Assembly (NCBI GenBank): GCA_050298535.1
Contig: JBNKUI010000010.1
Span: 62,001 to 126,000, forward strand
DNA from: JABDMH01 sp050298535
GTDB lineage: Bacteria > Bacteroidota > Bacteroidia > Chitinophagales > Saprospiraceae
Reading direction: 5' to 3'
Length of the DNA: 64,000 nucleotides
Below, piece by piece: positions 7,957 to 16,226 of the stretch. The translations under genes and the position numbers were made by a program. Below the pieces are notes generated by a model that searched no databases, was not told where the DNA came from, and saw only the letters and a list, made by a program, of their open reading frames with translations. Each line of letters opens with the position of its first letter. The stretch's first letter is position 1.

Positions 7957-8625
7957 ATGGAGCCGTCTCGAGAGATTATTCAAGTATCAGAAAAGTCCGG
8001 AGAAACCGAAGTCGCCCTATTAAGTGATGTGGATTGTACACACTATATGGTGCTGGGACATGGTGCTGGAGCCGGAATGGATCATCCCTTTATGGAAGGT
8101 CTGGCTAATAGCTTGCTAGCACTGGGTATAGGTACCTTGAGATACAATTTTCCGTATATACATAGAGGAAGTAAGCGACCGGACAGACCACCCGTTGCGC
8201 AGAGCACAATTCTGGCCGCTATTAAATATCTCAGGAATAAGGTTGATGGACCGATCGTCTTGGGAGGAAAATCATTTGGTGGCCGAATGGCTTCTCAAAC
8301 AGTTGCTATACATCAACCTGAAGAAGTGCAGGCACTGGTATTTTATGGATTCCCCTTACACGCTCCAGGAAAACCCGGCATTGAAAGGGCGCAGCATCTA
8401 AGGGACATTAAGATCCCTATGTTGTTTCTGCAGGGTGATAGAGATGCTTTTGCTAAGATGCACCTATTGACTCCGTTAATTGATAGTTTGCCGCTGGCGC
8501 AACTGGACTTACTGGTAGGTGGTGATCACGGTTTCAAGTTTCTTAAAAGGACAGGTATAGACTTCGAAAGTGCTCTGAAGATGCTGGCTGAACATACAGC
8601 TACATTCATCCATTCCCTTTCTTAA
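7957..8625 (+). CDS. Alpha/beta hydrolase of the KANL3/Tex30-like family
   Basis: A 222-aa compact alpha/beta hydrolase without a signal peptide. GHGAGAGMDHPFM near residue 35 is the hallmark oxyanion loop of the KANL3/Tex30-like bacterial family. GGKSFGGRMAS (about 105-115) is the nucleophile elbow with Ser, LQGDRDAFA supplies the acid and GGDHGFK the His. All catalytic residues appear intact. The substrate is unknown; members are often called dienelactone hydrolase-like. It follows mnmD by 59 bp and precedes the EamA transporter by 19 bp, so it is probably co-transcribed with the transporter. Confidence 0.85.
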   Translation: MEPSREIIQVSEKSGETEVALLSDVDCTHYMVLGHGAGAGMDHPFMEGLANSLLALGIGTLRYNFPYIHRGSKRPDRPPVAQSTILAAIKYLRNKVDGPIVLGGKSFGGRMASQTVAIHQPEEVQALVFYGFPLHAPGKPGIERAQHLRDIKIPMLFLQGDRDAFAKMHLLTPLIDSLPLAQLDLLVGGDHGFKFLKRTGIDFESALKMLAEHTATFIHSLS

Positions 8626-8644
8626 GGTTGGCGGACATCACTCT

Positions 8645-9484
8645 ATGAACAAGAAAGCGTTACTAGCCATCTTAACGGGCTCCATTATTGCTGGCAGTAG
8701 TGGATTGCTGATCAAGAGTATTCATCTGCCAGGAGCGTCTCTTGCATTCTTGCGCATGGCCATTCCAGCCCTTGTTTTGGGGATTTGGATGGCCGGATCA
8801 GGCATCCCTTTTTTCAGGGGCAAAATCCGACCCTTGCTATGGGCCTCTGCGCTCAATGCAGTACGCATGTACCTCTTCATTCTAGCATACCAAATGACGA
8901 CGGTGAGCAACACCATTATCATGTTGTTTACATGGCCCATATTTGTGAACGTACTGAGCTCAATCATTTTAAAGGAAAAGATCTCACTTCGGCAGATATT
9001 TTTGCTTTTGCTGGCATTCAGCGGTATACTGGTCATCTTTAGTGGCGAGGGTTTTTCCTTTTCCAATATTCATTTTTTAGGAATGTTGGCAGCCCTCTTT
9101 TCAGCTATATTCTTCAGTGTGAGTTATGTGATTTTCAAACGAGTGATTCATCAATATAATCGAAATGAAATCATCTTTTATCAGAACATTCTAGGTGCCG
9201 TAATATTCTTACCGGTCTTTTTATTCATCAATGAGTGGCCGGTTCCCTTGGAATGGCCTCTCATATCGATCTATGGACTTTTAATGGGCGTAGCAATATT
9301 TCACTTCTTCCTGTATGGTCTAAAACATATGGATGCATCCAAGGCATCTTTGCTCCAATATATTGAGATCGTGAGCGCATTGTCCATCGGAGTGATTTTC
9401 CTGGACGAGAGGTTGACCTGGCGAATTATCTGTGGAGCTCTTCTGATTGTATCTGCCATTACCATCATGCAGAGATCAAAGTAG
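8645..9484 (+). CDS. EamA-family DMT permease
   Basis: A 279-aa, very hydrophobic protein with about ten predicted membrane helices arranged as two five-helix repeats, the standard EamA/RhaT architecture. The first repeat contains SSGLLIKSIHLPGASLAFLRM and TTVSNTIIMLFTWPIF; the second has ASKASLLQYIEIVSALSIGVIFLDE, the characteristic conserved end of EamA domains. It is an inner-membrane drug/metabolite transporter with unknown substrate. It lies 19 bp after a small hydrolase gene and ends at an inverted repeat separating it from the convergent gene. Confidence 0.88.
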   Translation: MNKKALLAILTGSIIAGSSGLLIKSIHLPGASLAFLRMAIPALVLGIWMAGSGIPFFRGKIRPLLWASALNAVRMYLFILAYQMTTVSNTIIMLFTWPIFVNVLSSIILKEKISLRQIFLLLLAFSGILVIFSGEGFSFSNIHFLGMLAALFSAIFFSVSYVIFKRVIHQYNRNEIIFYQNILGAVIFLPVFLFINEWPVPLEWPLISIYGLLMGVAIFHFFLYGLKHMDASKASLLQYIEIVSALSIGVIFLDERLTWRIICGALLIVSAITIMQRSK

Positions 9485-9508
9485 GACGTAACCTAATGGA
9501 AACGTCCT
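9483..9508. terminator. Hairpin between convergent genes (weak terminator)
   Basis: AGGACGT at 9483-9489 pairs perfectly with ACGTCCT at 9502-9508 across a 12-base loop, starting at the EamA stop codon. No clear T-run follows on either strand, so it may be a factor-assisted or weak terminator. Confidence 0.35.
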
Positions 9509-9536
9509 ATTCAATTGACAGACTGTAATATCTTGC

Positions 9537-10562
9537 TTAATGTCTCTTTACCCGGGTTTTACGGGTCCCAGTTTTCTTTACAGCAGTACCTTTTCGGGTT
9601 TTTGCTACAGCCTTTGTTTGAGCTTTTGTATGCTTTACCGCCGTTCCATCGGCTTTTCGTGTTCTTACGGTAGTTTTTTGGTGTGAAGCACCTGCCTTGG
9701 CATTGGGCCTCTTCACCCCTGCCGAGGTAGATGATCGGGTTATGGACGCTTTTCCTCCATTGGGGCCGGTGACTACTTTGGTGGAGTGAGTGTGGGAGAT
9801 TCCTCGCTTCGTACGGTAGTTTGTAATCGACTTTTGGTGCCGGTGCACTACGGTAGTAGATATCCTTCGCTTAGGAGCATAAATTCCGTGCGCTTTTGCG
9901 ACACGATGAGTAGTTGCTAAGTGGAATGGTCTTACAATCACTCTTCTATGATAGAACCAACTGACAGGTCTGGGTCTCCAGGGCTTCCACCAGCGAGGAT
10001 AATGTTGCCATCGCCAGGGTGAAATCCAGGGTCTGTAGGCAGGACGATAGATAAAACGTACAGAAGGCCATGCCCACACATTTATGACAAGTCGAACTTT
10101 ACTACTAAAGTCCGGACCTCCCGTGGACTGATCTTGTTCTTCATAGGGCTCTATTACGATCGCTTCACCAAATATATCTTCATCGCCCACGATTTGTAGT
10201 ACTGCCGTTGTTGCATCTGTTTTTTCAATTTCAATGACTGCGATATCCTGTACTTCGTTCTCACTAATAGGTACCTGTAGTACAATCGCATGCAGATTAC
10301 CTTCCGTATAGTCCTCTATTCGGATGTAATCGATATCGCCATCCTCATTTAGATCCAGATTATTGATCAATTGATCCTTTTCATTGATCTTCTTTTCAAA
10401 GTCTTCTGGAGAATCGGAAGATGCGAATAGATCCAGTGCGCCTTCCAGGCTGAAATTGTCTCCGGGCACACCCTGAATTTCCTGTGCAAATACGGTTGCA
10501 TTCGTCTGCATCAGTAGGATTAGAGCGGTGATGCAGGAAATAATGATTTTATTAATTGCCAT
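9537..10562 (-). CDS. Secreted protein with EF-hand-like loop, Trp/Arg-rich middle and basic tail
   Basis: A 341-aa protein from ATG 10562; an in-frame TTG three codons upstream is a less likely start. The signal peptide ends near VFAQ. The acidic first half contains NLDLNEDGDIDYIR, a D-x-N-x-D-G-x-x-D calcium-loop-like motif, within a domain predicting aspects of beta structure. The middle is extraordinarily rich in Trp, Pro and Arg (WAWPSVRF, WRWQHYPRWWKPWRP), and the last 110 residues are a low-complexity Lys/Thr/Arg/His tail. Similar three-part proteins are common in Bacteroidota genomes but uncharacterised. The basic tail could bind nucleic acid, polysaccharide or the envelope; this is speculation. 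Confidence 0.7.
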   Translation of the reverse strand: MAINKIIISCITALILLMQTNATVFAQEIQGVPGDNFSLEGALDLFASSDSPEDFEKKINEKDQLINNLDLNEDGDIDYIRIEDYTEGNLHAIVLQVPISENEVQDIAVIEIEKTDATTAVLQIVGDEDIFGEAIVIEPYEEQDQSTGGPDFSSKVRLVINVWAWPSVRFIYRPAYRPWISPWRWQHYPRWWKPWRPRPVSWFYHRRVIVRPFHLATTHRVAKAHGIYAPKRRISTTVVHRHQKSITNYRTKRGISHTHSTKVVTGPNGGKASITRSSTSAGVKRPNAKAGASHQKTTVRTRKADGTAVKHTKAQTKAVAKTRKGTAVKKTGTRKTRVKRH

Positions 10563-10633
10563 TTCTCTCAAATTTTATGGGTTTGTTCTTTAGAGTAGAA
10601 ATGATCCAAAAGGTTTAATCCTCTTTTGAAAAA

Positions 10634-12523
10634 TTATTCGAATAGTTCAGAAAGCTCCATCCATCGCTCGGTCTTCTCTTCGATTTCCTGCATATGTTTT
10701 CCAATGGTTTCGGAGATTTCGTTGATTTTCTCCATCGGTATACCTTCCTCATTCAAACTACCTTCCAGCTGCTTTACCTCCTTTTCCAGTTGCTCAATTT
10801 CGCGTTCCAGTTTACGAAACTCATTTTTCTCCTTATTCGTGTACCGTCTCGGTGCCGATTGATCTTGGGTAGGTTTTTCAGGAGAAGTTGTCACCTTTGT
10901 TGATGCTGGTTTATCTTCCACGTCCGCTTCTGCCTGCTGCAACCTGTACTCCGTGTAAGTGCTGTTGTAATCTTTTATTTGTCCATCTCCCTCAAAAATG
11001 AACAGATGATCTACCAGCTTGTCCATAAAGTAACGGTCATGTGAGACCAAGATTAGGCATCCAGAATAATTCATGAGAAAGGCTTCCAGCTTGTTGAGAG
11101 TCAGCAGGTCCAGATCGTTGGTTGGCTCATCCAAAATGAGAAAATTGGGGTTCTTGATAAGAACCGTCAATAGATATAACCGTCTTTGCTCTCCCCCACT
11201 CAGCTTCTCGACCGGCTTATATTGTGTTTCCGGTGGAAACATAAAATGCTCTAAGAACTGAGAAGCGGATAATTTCACACCATTGGACAATGTGAGATAC
11301 TCCGCAATGTCCTTTACCACGTCGATCACTCGCTTCTCTGACGCTACCTGAATACCCTTTTGGGTATAGTAGCCAAATACTACCGTCTCCCCCAGATTGA
11401 TCTTGCCCGAATCCGGTTTCTCTGATCCTGTAATCAGATTCAGGAAGGTGGACTTACCCACTCCATTTTTACCCACGATACCCACGCGGTCTCCTTTCTT
11501 GAAGGTGTAGGTGAATTTCTTCAAAATTGTGAGGTCGCCATAGCTTTTGGAGACCTGTTTCATTTCCAGAATCTTACCACCAATCCGGGTGACTTTGACA
11601 TCAAGGGTTAGTTTAGGGTCTATCCGCTTGTTACTGGCTTTGTCTTCAAGTGCATAAAAGGCATCAATCCTGGATTTAGCTTTGGTGGTTCTGGCCTGTG
11701 GCATTCTTCGCATCCATTCCAACTCTCTTTTCAACAGGGAGTTTGCCTTTTCTATCTCCCGGTCGAAAACAGCTTCACGTTCCGCTCTCTTCTCCAGGAA
11801 GTAAGCGTAGTTTCCTTTGTGTCGGTACAAGTTGCCATTGTGGAGCTCCAGAATCTGATTGCACACCGTATCCAGGAAGTATCGATCGTGTGTCACCATA
11901 AACAAGGTGAGGTTAGACTGGTCCAGGTATTTCTCCAGCCATTCGATCATTTCGATATCCAGGTGGTTGGTGGGCTCATCCAGAATCAGGAAATCGGGAT
12001 TGTTCGATAGTGTGATAGCCAATGCCAAACGCTTTCTTTGTCCGCCCGATAGGTCTCCCACGATGGCTTCACGATCATGAATGCCAAATCTGCTCAGGTA
12101 GATTTTAAGTGCCCGGTCATAATCCCAGGCGTGAAGGAGATCCATTTTCGCTGTGGCTTTTTCCAGAGCTTCCAGGTCCTCAGGAGTGCTCTGGGCAGAT
12201 TGTTTATCAAGTACGCTTTCATAATGCCGAATCGCCGCTTTGACTTCAGCATGTACTTCATCTATCAGCTGGTTGACTGTGAGTGCAGGATTAAATGTTG
12301 GATCCTGCTCCAGAATACCGACTCGTATACCTTCCTTAAACTTGACGGTACCACTATCGGGCACATCCGAACCCGAGAGGATACGTATCAGAGTGGATTT
12401 CCCGGCTCCATTATTGGCAATAAGCGCCACCTTGTCACCACGGTCCAAACCAAAAGTCAAATCATCAAAAAGCTGATGCTCAGGAAAGTTCTTTGAAAGC
12501 TTCTCTACTGCCAGGTAATTCAT
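10634..12523 (-). CDS. ABC-F ATPase, Uup-like
   Basis: A 629-aa soluble protein with two ABC domains and no membrane segments. Domain 1 has Walker A NNGAGKST, signature LSGGQRKR and Walker B FLILDEPTNHLD; domain 2 has GKNGVGKST, LSGGEQRR and FLILDEPTNDLD. The linker contains the Arg/Lys-rich segment ARTTKAKSRIDAF. The C-terminus (from about 560) is a charged coiled coil (FRKLEREIEQLEKEVKQLEG), typical of Uup. ABC-F proteins act on ribosomes or, for Uup, affect branched DNA intermediates and translation. It lies 88 bp downstream of a TetR gene on the same strand. A resistance-type ABC-F is less likely given the coiled-coil tail. Confidence 0.92.
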   Translation of the reverse strand: MNYLAVEKLSKNFPEHQLFDDLTFGLDRGDKVALIANNGAGKSTLIRILSGSDVPDSGTVKFKEGIRVGILEQDPTFNPALTVNQLIDEVHAEVKAAIRHYESVLDKQSAQSTPEDLEALEKATAKMDLLHAWDYDRALKIYLSRFGIHDREAIVGDLSGGQRKRLALAITLSNNPDFLILDEPTNHLDIEMIEWLEKYLDQSNLTLFMVTHDRYFLDTVCNQILELHNGNLYRHKGNYAYFLEKRAEREAVFDREIEKANSLLKRELEWMRRMPQARTTKAKSRIDAFYALEDKASNKRIDPKLTLDVKVTRIGGKILEMKQVSKSYGDLTILKKFTYTFKKGDRVGIVGKNGVGKSTFLNLITGSEKPDSGKINLGETVVFGYYTQKGIQVASEKRVIDVVKDIAEYLTLSNGVKLSASQFLEHFMFPPETQYKPVEKLSGGEQRRLYLLTVLIKNPNFLILDEPTNDLDLLTLNKLEAFLMNYSGCLILVSHDRYFMDKLVDHLFIFEGDGQIKDYNSTYTEYRLQQAEADVEDKPASTKVTTSPEKPTQDQSAPRRYTNKEKNEFRKLEREIEQLEKEVKQLEGSLNEEGIPMEKINEISETIGKHMQEIEEKTERWMELSELFE

Positions 12524-12611
12524 GCCACAAATATGAGGAATAATTGGGCAGGAAAATACGTCACCGTGAAAAGAGCATATGATTAAGGAGCTATCGCTTA
12601 GGTTGGAACCT

Positions 12612-13208
12612 CTACTTATATCGGCCTACTTCCCGTTCGACTTTAATATTGTTCCAGGCCATCCGAAGGGTGGCTTCCAGCTGTGCATATTCAAGGCGTA
12701 GTTTTCCCTCCTGATGAAACTTCACGAGACGCATGATGGGATAGAAAGTGAACGATAATAGCATCTCATTGGGTAGGTCCTTGATCATCTTATTTTGCCG
12801 TCCTCTTTCAAAGAGATTATAAAGAGGATCAAAATAGTTTTCAAATTCATCGGTCTTAATTCGCTCGATCAATGGAGAGTTGGCAAACTGCTCCAGAAAG
12901 TCGAAATGGTCCGGTCTACGTAGAAAATACTGGTACGCTTTCCGCAGTAAAATCTTAAAACTTTCATCCAAAGGGAGAAAACCCTCATATCCATTAAAAA
13001 TGCTTTTGCTGGCATCTCGCTGCACTCTGAGATAGAGCTGTCGCAGCAAATCTTCTTTGTTTTTAAAGTAGATATAGATAGTAGCGGGGGAGACATTTGC
13101 TTGCCTGGCTATTTGCGACATCGACGTGTCCGCCAGTCCCTTTCGGTTTATCAGATCGATGGAAGCGTCGCAGATGGCTTGCTCCTTTTTAGTATCTCTT
13201 GCCCTCAT
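12612..13208 (-). CDS. TetR/AcrR-family transcriptional regulator
   Basis: A 198-aa protein. The N-terminal 55 residues are a TetR helix-turn-helix (AICDASIDLINRKGLADTSMSQIARQANVSPATIYIYFKNKEDLL) in canonical form. The remainder is a helical ligand-binding domain without recognisable substrate motifs. A perfect 18-bp palindrome lies 21 bp upstream of the start codon, suggesting autorepression. The following same-strand gene, 88 bp downstream, is the ABC-F ATPase, which could be in the same transcript. The effector is unknown. Confidence 0.92.
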   Translation of the reverse strand: MRARDTKKEQAICDASIDLINRKGLADTSMSQIARQANVSPATIYIYFKNKEDLLRQLYLRVQRDASKSIFNGYEGFLPLDESFKILLRKAYQYFLRRPDHFDFLEQFANSPLIERIKTDEFENYFDPLYNLFERGRQNKMIKDLPNEMLLSFTFYPIMRLVKFHQEGKLRLEYAQLEATLRMAWNNIKVEREVGRYK

Positions 13209-13228
13209 CTATGGATTAGTTTCGGATT

Positions 13229-13246
13229 TGTGAATAACTATTCACA
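13229..13246. promoter_or_regulatory. Palindromic operator upstream of the TetR gene
   Basis: TGTGAATA-AC-TATTCACA is a perfect inverted repeat with 8-bp arms and a 2-bp centre, placed 21 bp before the tetR-type start codon, where a promoter should lie. The size and symmetry suit a TetR dimer site. Autoregulation is inference. Confidence 0.65.
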
Positions 13247-13290
13247 TAATTACAAGTCCTGTGCCATAGCAAGCCGAGCAAATGTTAAGG

Positions 13291-14349
13291 TCATTGTATA
13301 TTAAATGTCAACATATGATAAGGCCTATCATCTGGTTCTTCTTGCTCATTTATAATATCTCTGTCAAACAGTCGGTTAAGATTATTTCCGGCCAAATCTT
13401 CGAGACGCGATGCTACTTTCAAATTATAGCCACCTGCACGCCATTTTTCACTAGGGTGCAAATATATCCTGGATTCCCCTTGAGAAACATCGATTGACAC
13501 TGGAATTTCATTTTCGGATAGGAAAATTCGCAAGCATTCTTGCAAAAGTGAATAATCCATCGGTTGTCCAAAATCTATAATGAGAGGCTCCATACTATTA
13601 CTGGACGGTACAGCAATGGACCATTCAGATATCGAAGGTCGATTTCGATCCGGTTTGCCCACATGAAATGTTTTTGAAAAGTCACGAATTAAAGGTCGAC
13701 CCAATCGATCCTTCCACGCCCTACTTACATGGATTGTGTATCGTTTACCCTCAGTGAGAGGTGTTCCCCACATGGAGTTGGGCCCCAGATCTCGTTTTAT
13801 TCTTCCCGGATCTAGCCAAAGCGTAAGTCGCTTATGCGTACTGTCCCAAAGCTCGGGCTGCAGCGGCAAGAAAATCTGAGAAATCGTATCTCTTCCGGAT
13901 GTCACCAACATATGATTTTCCGAATAGCCCTCCCCCATGGGTTGTGAAAATTCGAGATATATCTTCAATAGATTCTCGGGTAGGGTATCAGCGGTCGGAT
14001 AAAAGTGTTTCAAATATGTAGTTGCTACACTCTCCGGCACCAGGCATCTGGCCAAATGTCGATCCTTGAGGTAGACGTCATATTCCAGGCCTGGGGTAAA
14101 AGGCACAATTGGAGTAAATGTAAAACCGGTATCATCAATTTCAACCTTACCGAAAATCGGATGAATAGATCCTGCTAGTTTTACTGAGACTTCTGCTTTA
14201 TCAACCTCTTCCTCATATCTGATGAGAACCGCAGTCCTCTGGCCTTCAGCATTTAAGATAAAGGAAGCAACTTGCCCGGTGAGTGGAAAGGTGAAAAATA
14301 GCAGTCCAGAAATGCACAGTTGATATACCAGTATGCGATTTACAACCAT
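13291..14349 (-). CDS. Secreted protein with Ig-like (Big_5-type) repeats
   Basis: A 352-aa protein with an N-terminal signal peptide (hydrophobic core then FPLTGQ). The mature part is beta-rich. It contains repeated phrases typical of bacterial Ig-like Big_5 modules: FTFTPIVPFTPGLEYDVYL, LKIYLEFSQPMGE, LIIDFGQPMDYS and the end RLEDLAGNNLNRLF, so probably two or three such modules. No catalytic motif is visible. Its start lies inside the last 10 bp of the upstream gene, so the two exported proteins are translationally coupled and probably work together at the cell surface. Function is unknown. Confidence 0.65.
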   Translation of the reverse strand: MVVNRILVYQLCISGLLFFTFPLTGQVASFILNAEGQRTAVLIRYEEEVDKAEVSVKLAGSIHPIFGKVEIDDTGFTFTPIVPFTPGLEYDVYLKDRHLARCLVPESVATTYLKHFYPTADTLPENLLKIYLEFSQPMGEGYSENHMLVTSGRDTISQIFLPLQPELWDSTHKRLTLWLDPGRIKRDLGPNSMWGTPLTEGKRYTIHVSRAWKDRLGRPLIRDFSKTFHVGKPDRNRPSISEWSIAVPSSNSMEPLIIDFGQPMDYSLLQECLRIFLSENEIPVSIDVSQGESRIYLHPSEKWRAGGYNLKVASRLEDLAGNNLNRLFDRDIINEQEEPDDRPYHMLTFNIQ

Positions 14350-15440
14350 CGGTTTGCCGTCCCTGTATAGAGATCTAAATCCCCATTGGATTTTCTCTGC
14401 AACATGACGAAGCGTTGATCATCGAGCTTGTCTAACTGAAGGACATTTACCAATGGAAGGGAAATAAATTCCACACCTGCAGTACCGCTATTTTCCTCGA
14501 CCTTCTCTGTGAGCTTGGATGAATAAGCCTCGATGGCATCATAGCTGATTTTCATAAGGGCACGGCTGGTATTTGCCATCAGAAGATACGATTTACCATC
14601 CCTTTCCATGCTGATTATATCAAGTGGCGTATTTCTATTTCCCAGTTCAGCGATAGTTCGACCCATTACATGTTCATTATCCTTAAGCATATTCATCGGA
14701 AAGACCACAAGTGGTGTACAAGTATAGCTGGCCACTATTTGTGGCTCACCATTAAGATAGGTAGCGGTAAAGGTCTTGATGGGTGAGTGCGTTTCAAATT
14801 GTCCATGGGCCGCATGCCAAATCTCTAGTGTCGCTACATCCTGATCATCTTTGAATGGATATGCCATACTATAAAGGGCAGAACTAAATTCTTTATTCGA
14901 AAGACCACTTACCAGAACCTTGCCATCAAAGTAGTTTAAGTCACTAATCGACCATCCTCGGAGGGGGCGTCCTCTACGATCTTCCGCATCTTCTGATACT
15001 GCATAGGTCAATTCTGAAGTGGTATATGACAGATTCGAAAGATCGAGCTTATCCATTTTTCCCTCATCAAAAGTGATGATGACCGGTGTGCCATCTACAA
15101 AATGAACACCCAGGTATACCTTTTTAGAGAGGGGGTTAATCGCCATATCCTGAATCGTGATATTGTCCACAGAGGTGCCCAGTGCATCGGCAATCTTTTT
15201 ATCGACGTTTTTGATGTCAATATCTTCTGCCTCACTCCGCATCTCTGTATCTCCCGTTTCAATGGCAAAGATCTGGGCATTCTCAGAGTCCCCAATAAAT
15301 AGGATGCCGTCTGGACCAAAAGTCAGAGCATTCACAGATTTGATATTAGGGGAGCCAAGAGCATTAGAAACAGGTGACGCAATTATAGCGGAGGCCATTG
15401 CACAGCAAAGAAGTGCCATCAAGAGAGTACGTTGTCTCAT
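14340..15440 (-). CDS. Exported beta-propeller-like protein of unknown function
   Basis: A 366-aa protein with an N-terminal signal peptide (MALLCCAMASA). Repeating strands such as VNALTFGPDGILFIGDSENAQIFAI, IQDMAINPLSKKVYLGVHF and ISDLNYFDGKVLVSGL resemble NHL/WD-like beta-propeller blades. The phrase FGPDGILFIGD is typical of secreted propellers. Cys residues occur in the signal peptide and in YTCTPLV. No active site can be assigned. The downstream Ig-like gene overlaps by 10 bp. Upstream, 101 bp separate it from a methyltransferase gene in the same orientation, so the GT-radical SAM-methyltransferase genes may share its transcript. Confidence 0.65.
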   Translation of the reverse strand: MRQRTLLMALLCCAMASAIIASPVSNALGSPNIKSVNALTFGPDGILFIGDSENAQIFAIETGDTEMRSEAEDIDIKNVDKKIADALGTSVDNITIQDMAINPLSKKVYLGVHFVDGTPVIITFDEGKMDKLDLSNLSYTTSELTYAVSEDAEDRRGRPLRGWSISDLNYFDGKVLVSGLSNKEFSSALYSMAYPFKDDQDVATLEIWHAAHGQFETHSPIKTFTATYLNGEPQIVASYTCTPLVVFPMNMLKDNEHVMGRTIAELGNRNTPLDIISMERDGKSYLLMANTSRALMKISYDAIEAYSSKLTEKVEENSGTAGVEFISLPLVNVLQLDKLDDQRFVMLQRKSNGDLDLYTGTANRWL

Positions 15441-15541
15441 GGTAGAATATTTAACGTGAAGAAATGGATTTATAAAGAAGGATCACACACTAGAGCCTGA
15501 AGATAATAAATCGACAAGACATTTGCATGAACAGCAAGATT

Positions 15542-16222
15542 TCAGATCCTTTTTAACGTAATTACGCTGAACTCTTCGAAAAGTCTTGTCGTACGGAAAA
15601 TTTCAGTGACCTCAATCGATTGATCTTGATTTAGCAGGTTGATGATCGTCTCAATCTCTGCATCCTCCGACAAGATCATACATGTCTGAGCCCCTGCCTT
15701 CATTCTGGATGGAAGTTGATCTGCCAGTCTTCTAAAATACTCCAGGTTCTCCCCTGCATAGAAGGCTTTCTCCCGATCATTTGTAGGTTCTTTCCGGTAA
15801 AAGGGTGGATTGATAAAAATGTAGTCAAAGGTCTCTTCATCAAAGGAATCAAACAAATCCGATCGAACAATAGAAATAGGTAACCCCAGATTTTTACTAT
15901 TAAAATGAAGTCCTTCAATTGCTTCGGGGTTTACGTCACTAGCGTAAACTTGAACACCTCGTTTTGCCAAGGAAAAGGAAAGCATACCGGATCCAGCGCC
16001 AAGCTCCAATACTACCTTCCCCTCCAAAGGAAGTTGCTTTGAAAATTCGATCATGATCTCGGTCGATAGATAGTACCGAGGATGGAAGACTGACGGATAC
16101 ACCAGTAGGGATATGCCGTCATAATTGGCCGTATTTACTTCTTGTGATCTGCTTTGTGTCCAGGCTTTTAGCGCAGGAAAAAGCAGTCTTTTTACAGAGT
16201 TCCTGATTTTTCGTCTAAGCAT
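15542..16222 (-). CDS. SAM-dependent methyltransferase with NPPF motif (HemK/PrmC-like)
   Basis: A 226-aa protein from the ATG at 16222; a longer in-frame reading would run 65 bp into the upstream gene, so I prefer the ATG 4 bp after that gene's stop. SAM motif I is VVLELGAGSGMLSFSLA, the acidic motif II follows in VYASDVNPEA, and IFINPPFYRK is the NPPF/Y motif IV of enzymes that methylate amide or ring nitrogens (PrmC, RsmC, N6-adenine MTases). A basic N-terminus (LRRKIRNSVKRLLFP) could bind RNA, protein or membrane. Its position after a glycosyltransferase and a B12-radical SAM gene suggests a modification role in the same pathway, but the substrate is not readable. Confidence 0.8.
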   Translation of the reverse strand: MLRRKIRNSVKRLLFPALKAWTQSRSQEVNTANYDGISLLVYPSVFHPRYYLSTEIMIEFSKQLPLEGKVVLELGAGSGMLSFSLAKRGVQVYASDVNPEAIEGLHFNSKNLGLPISIVRSDLFDSFDEETFDYIFINPPFYRKEPTNDREKAFYAGENLEYFRRLADQLPSRMKAGAQTCMILSEDAEIETIINLLNQDQSIEVTEIFRTTRLFEEFSVITLKRI

Positions 16223-16226
16223 CTTC

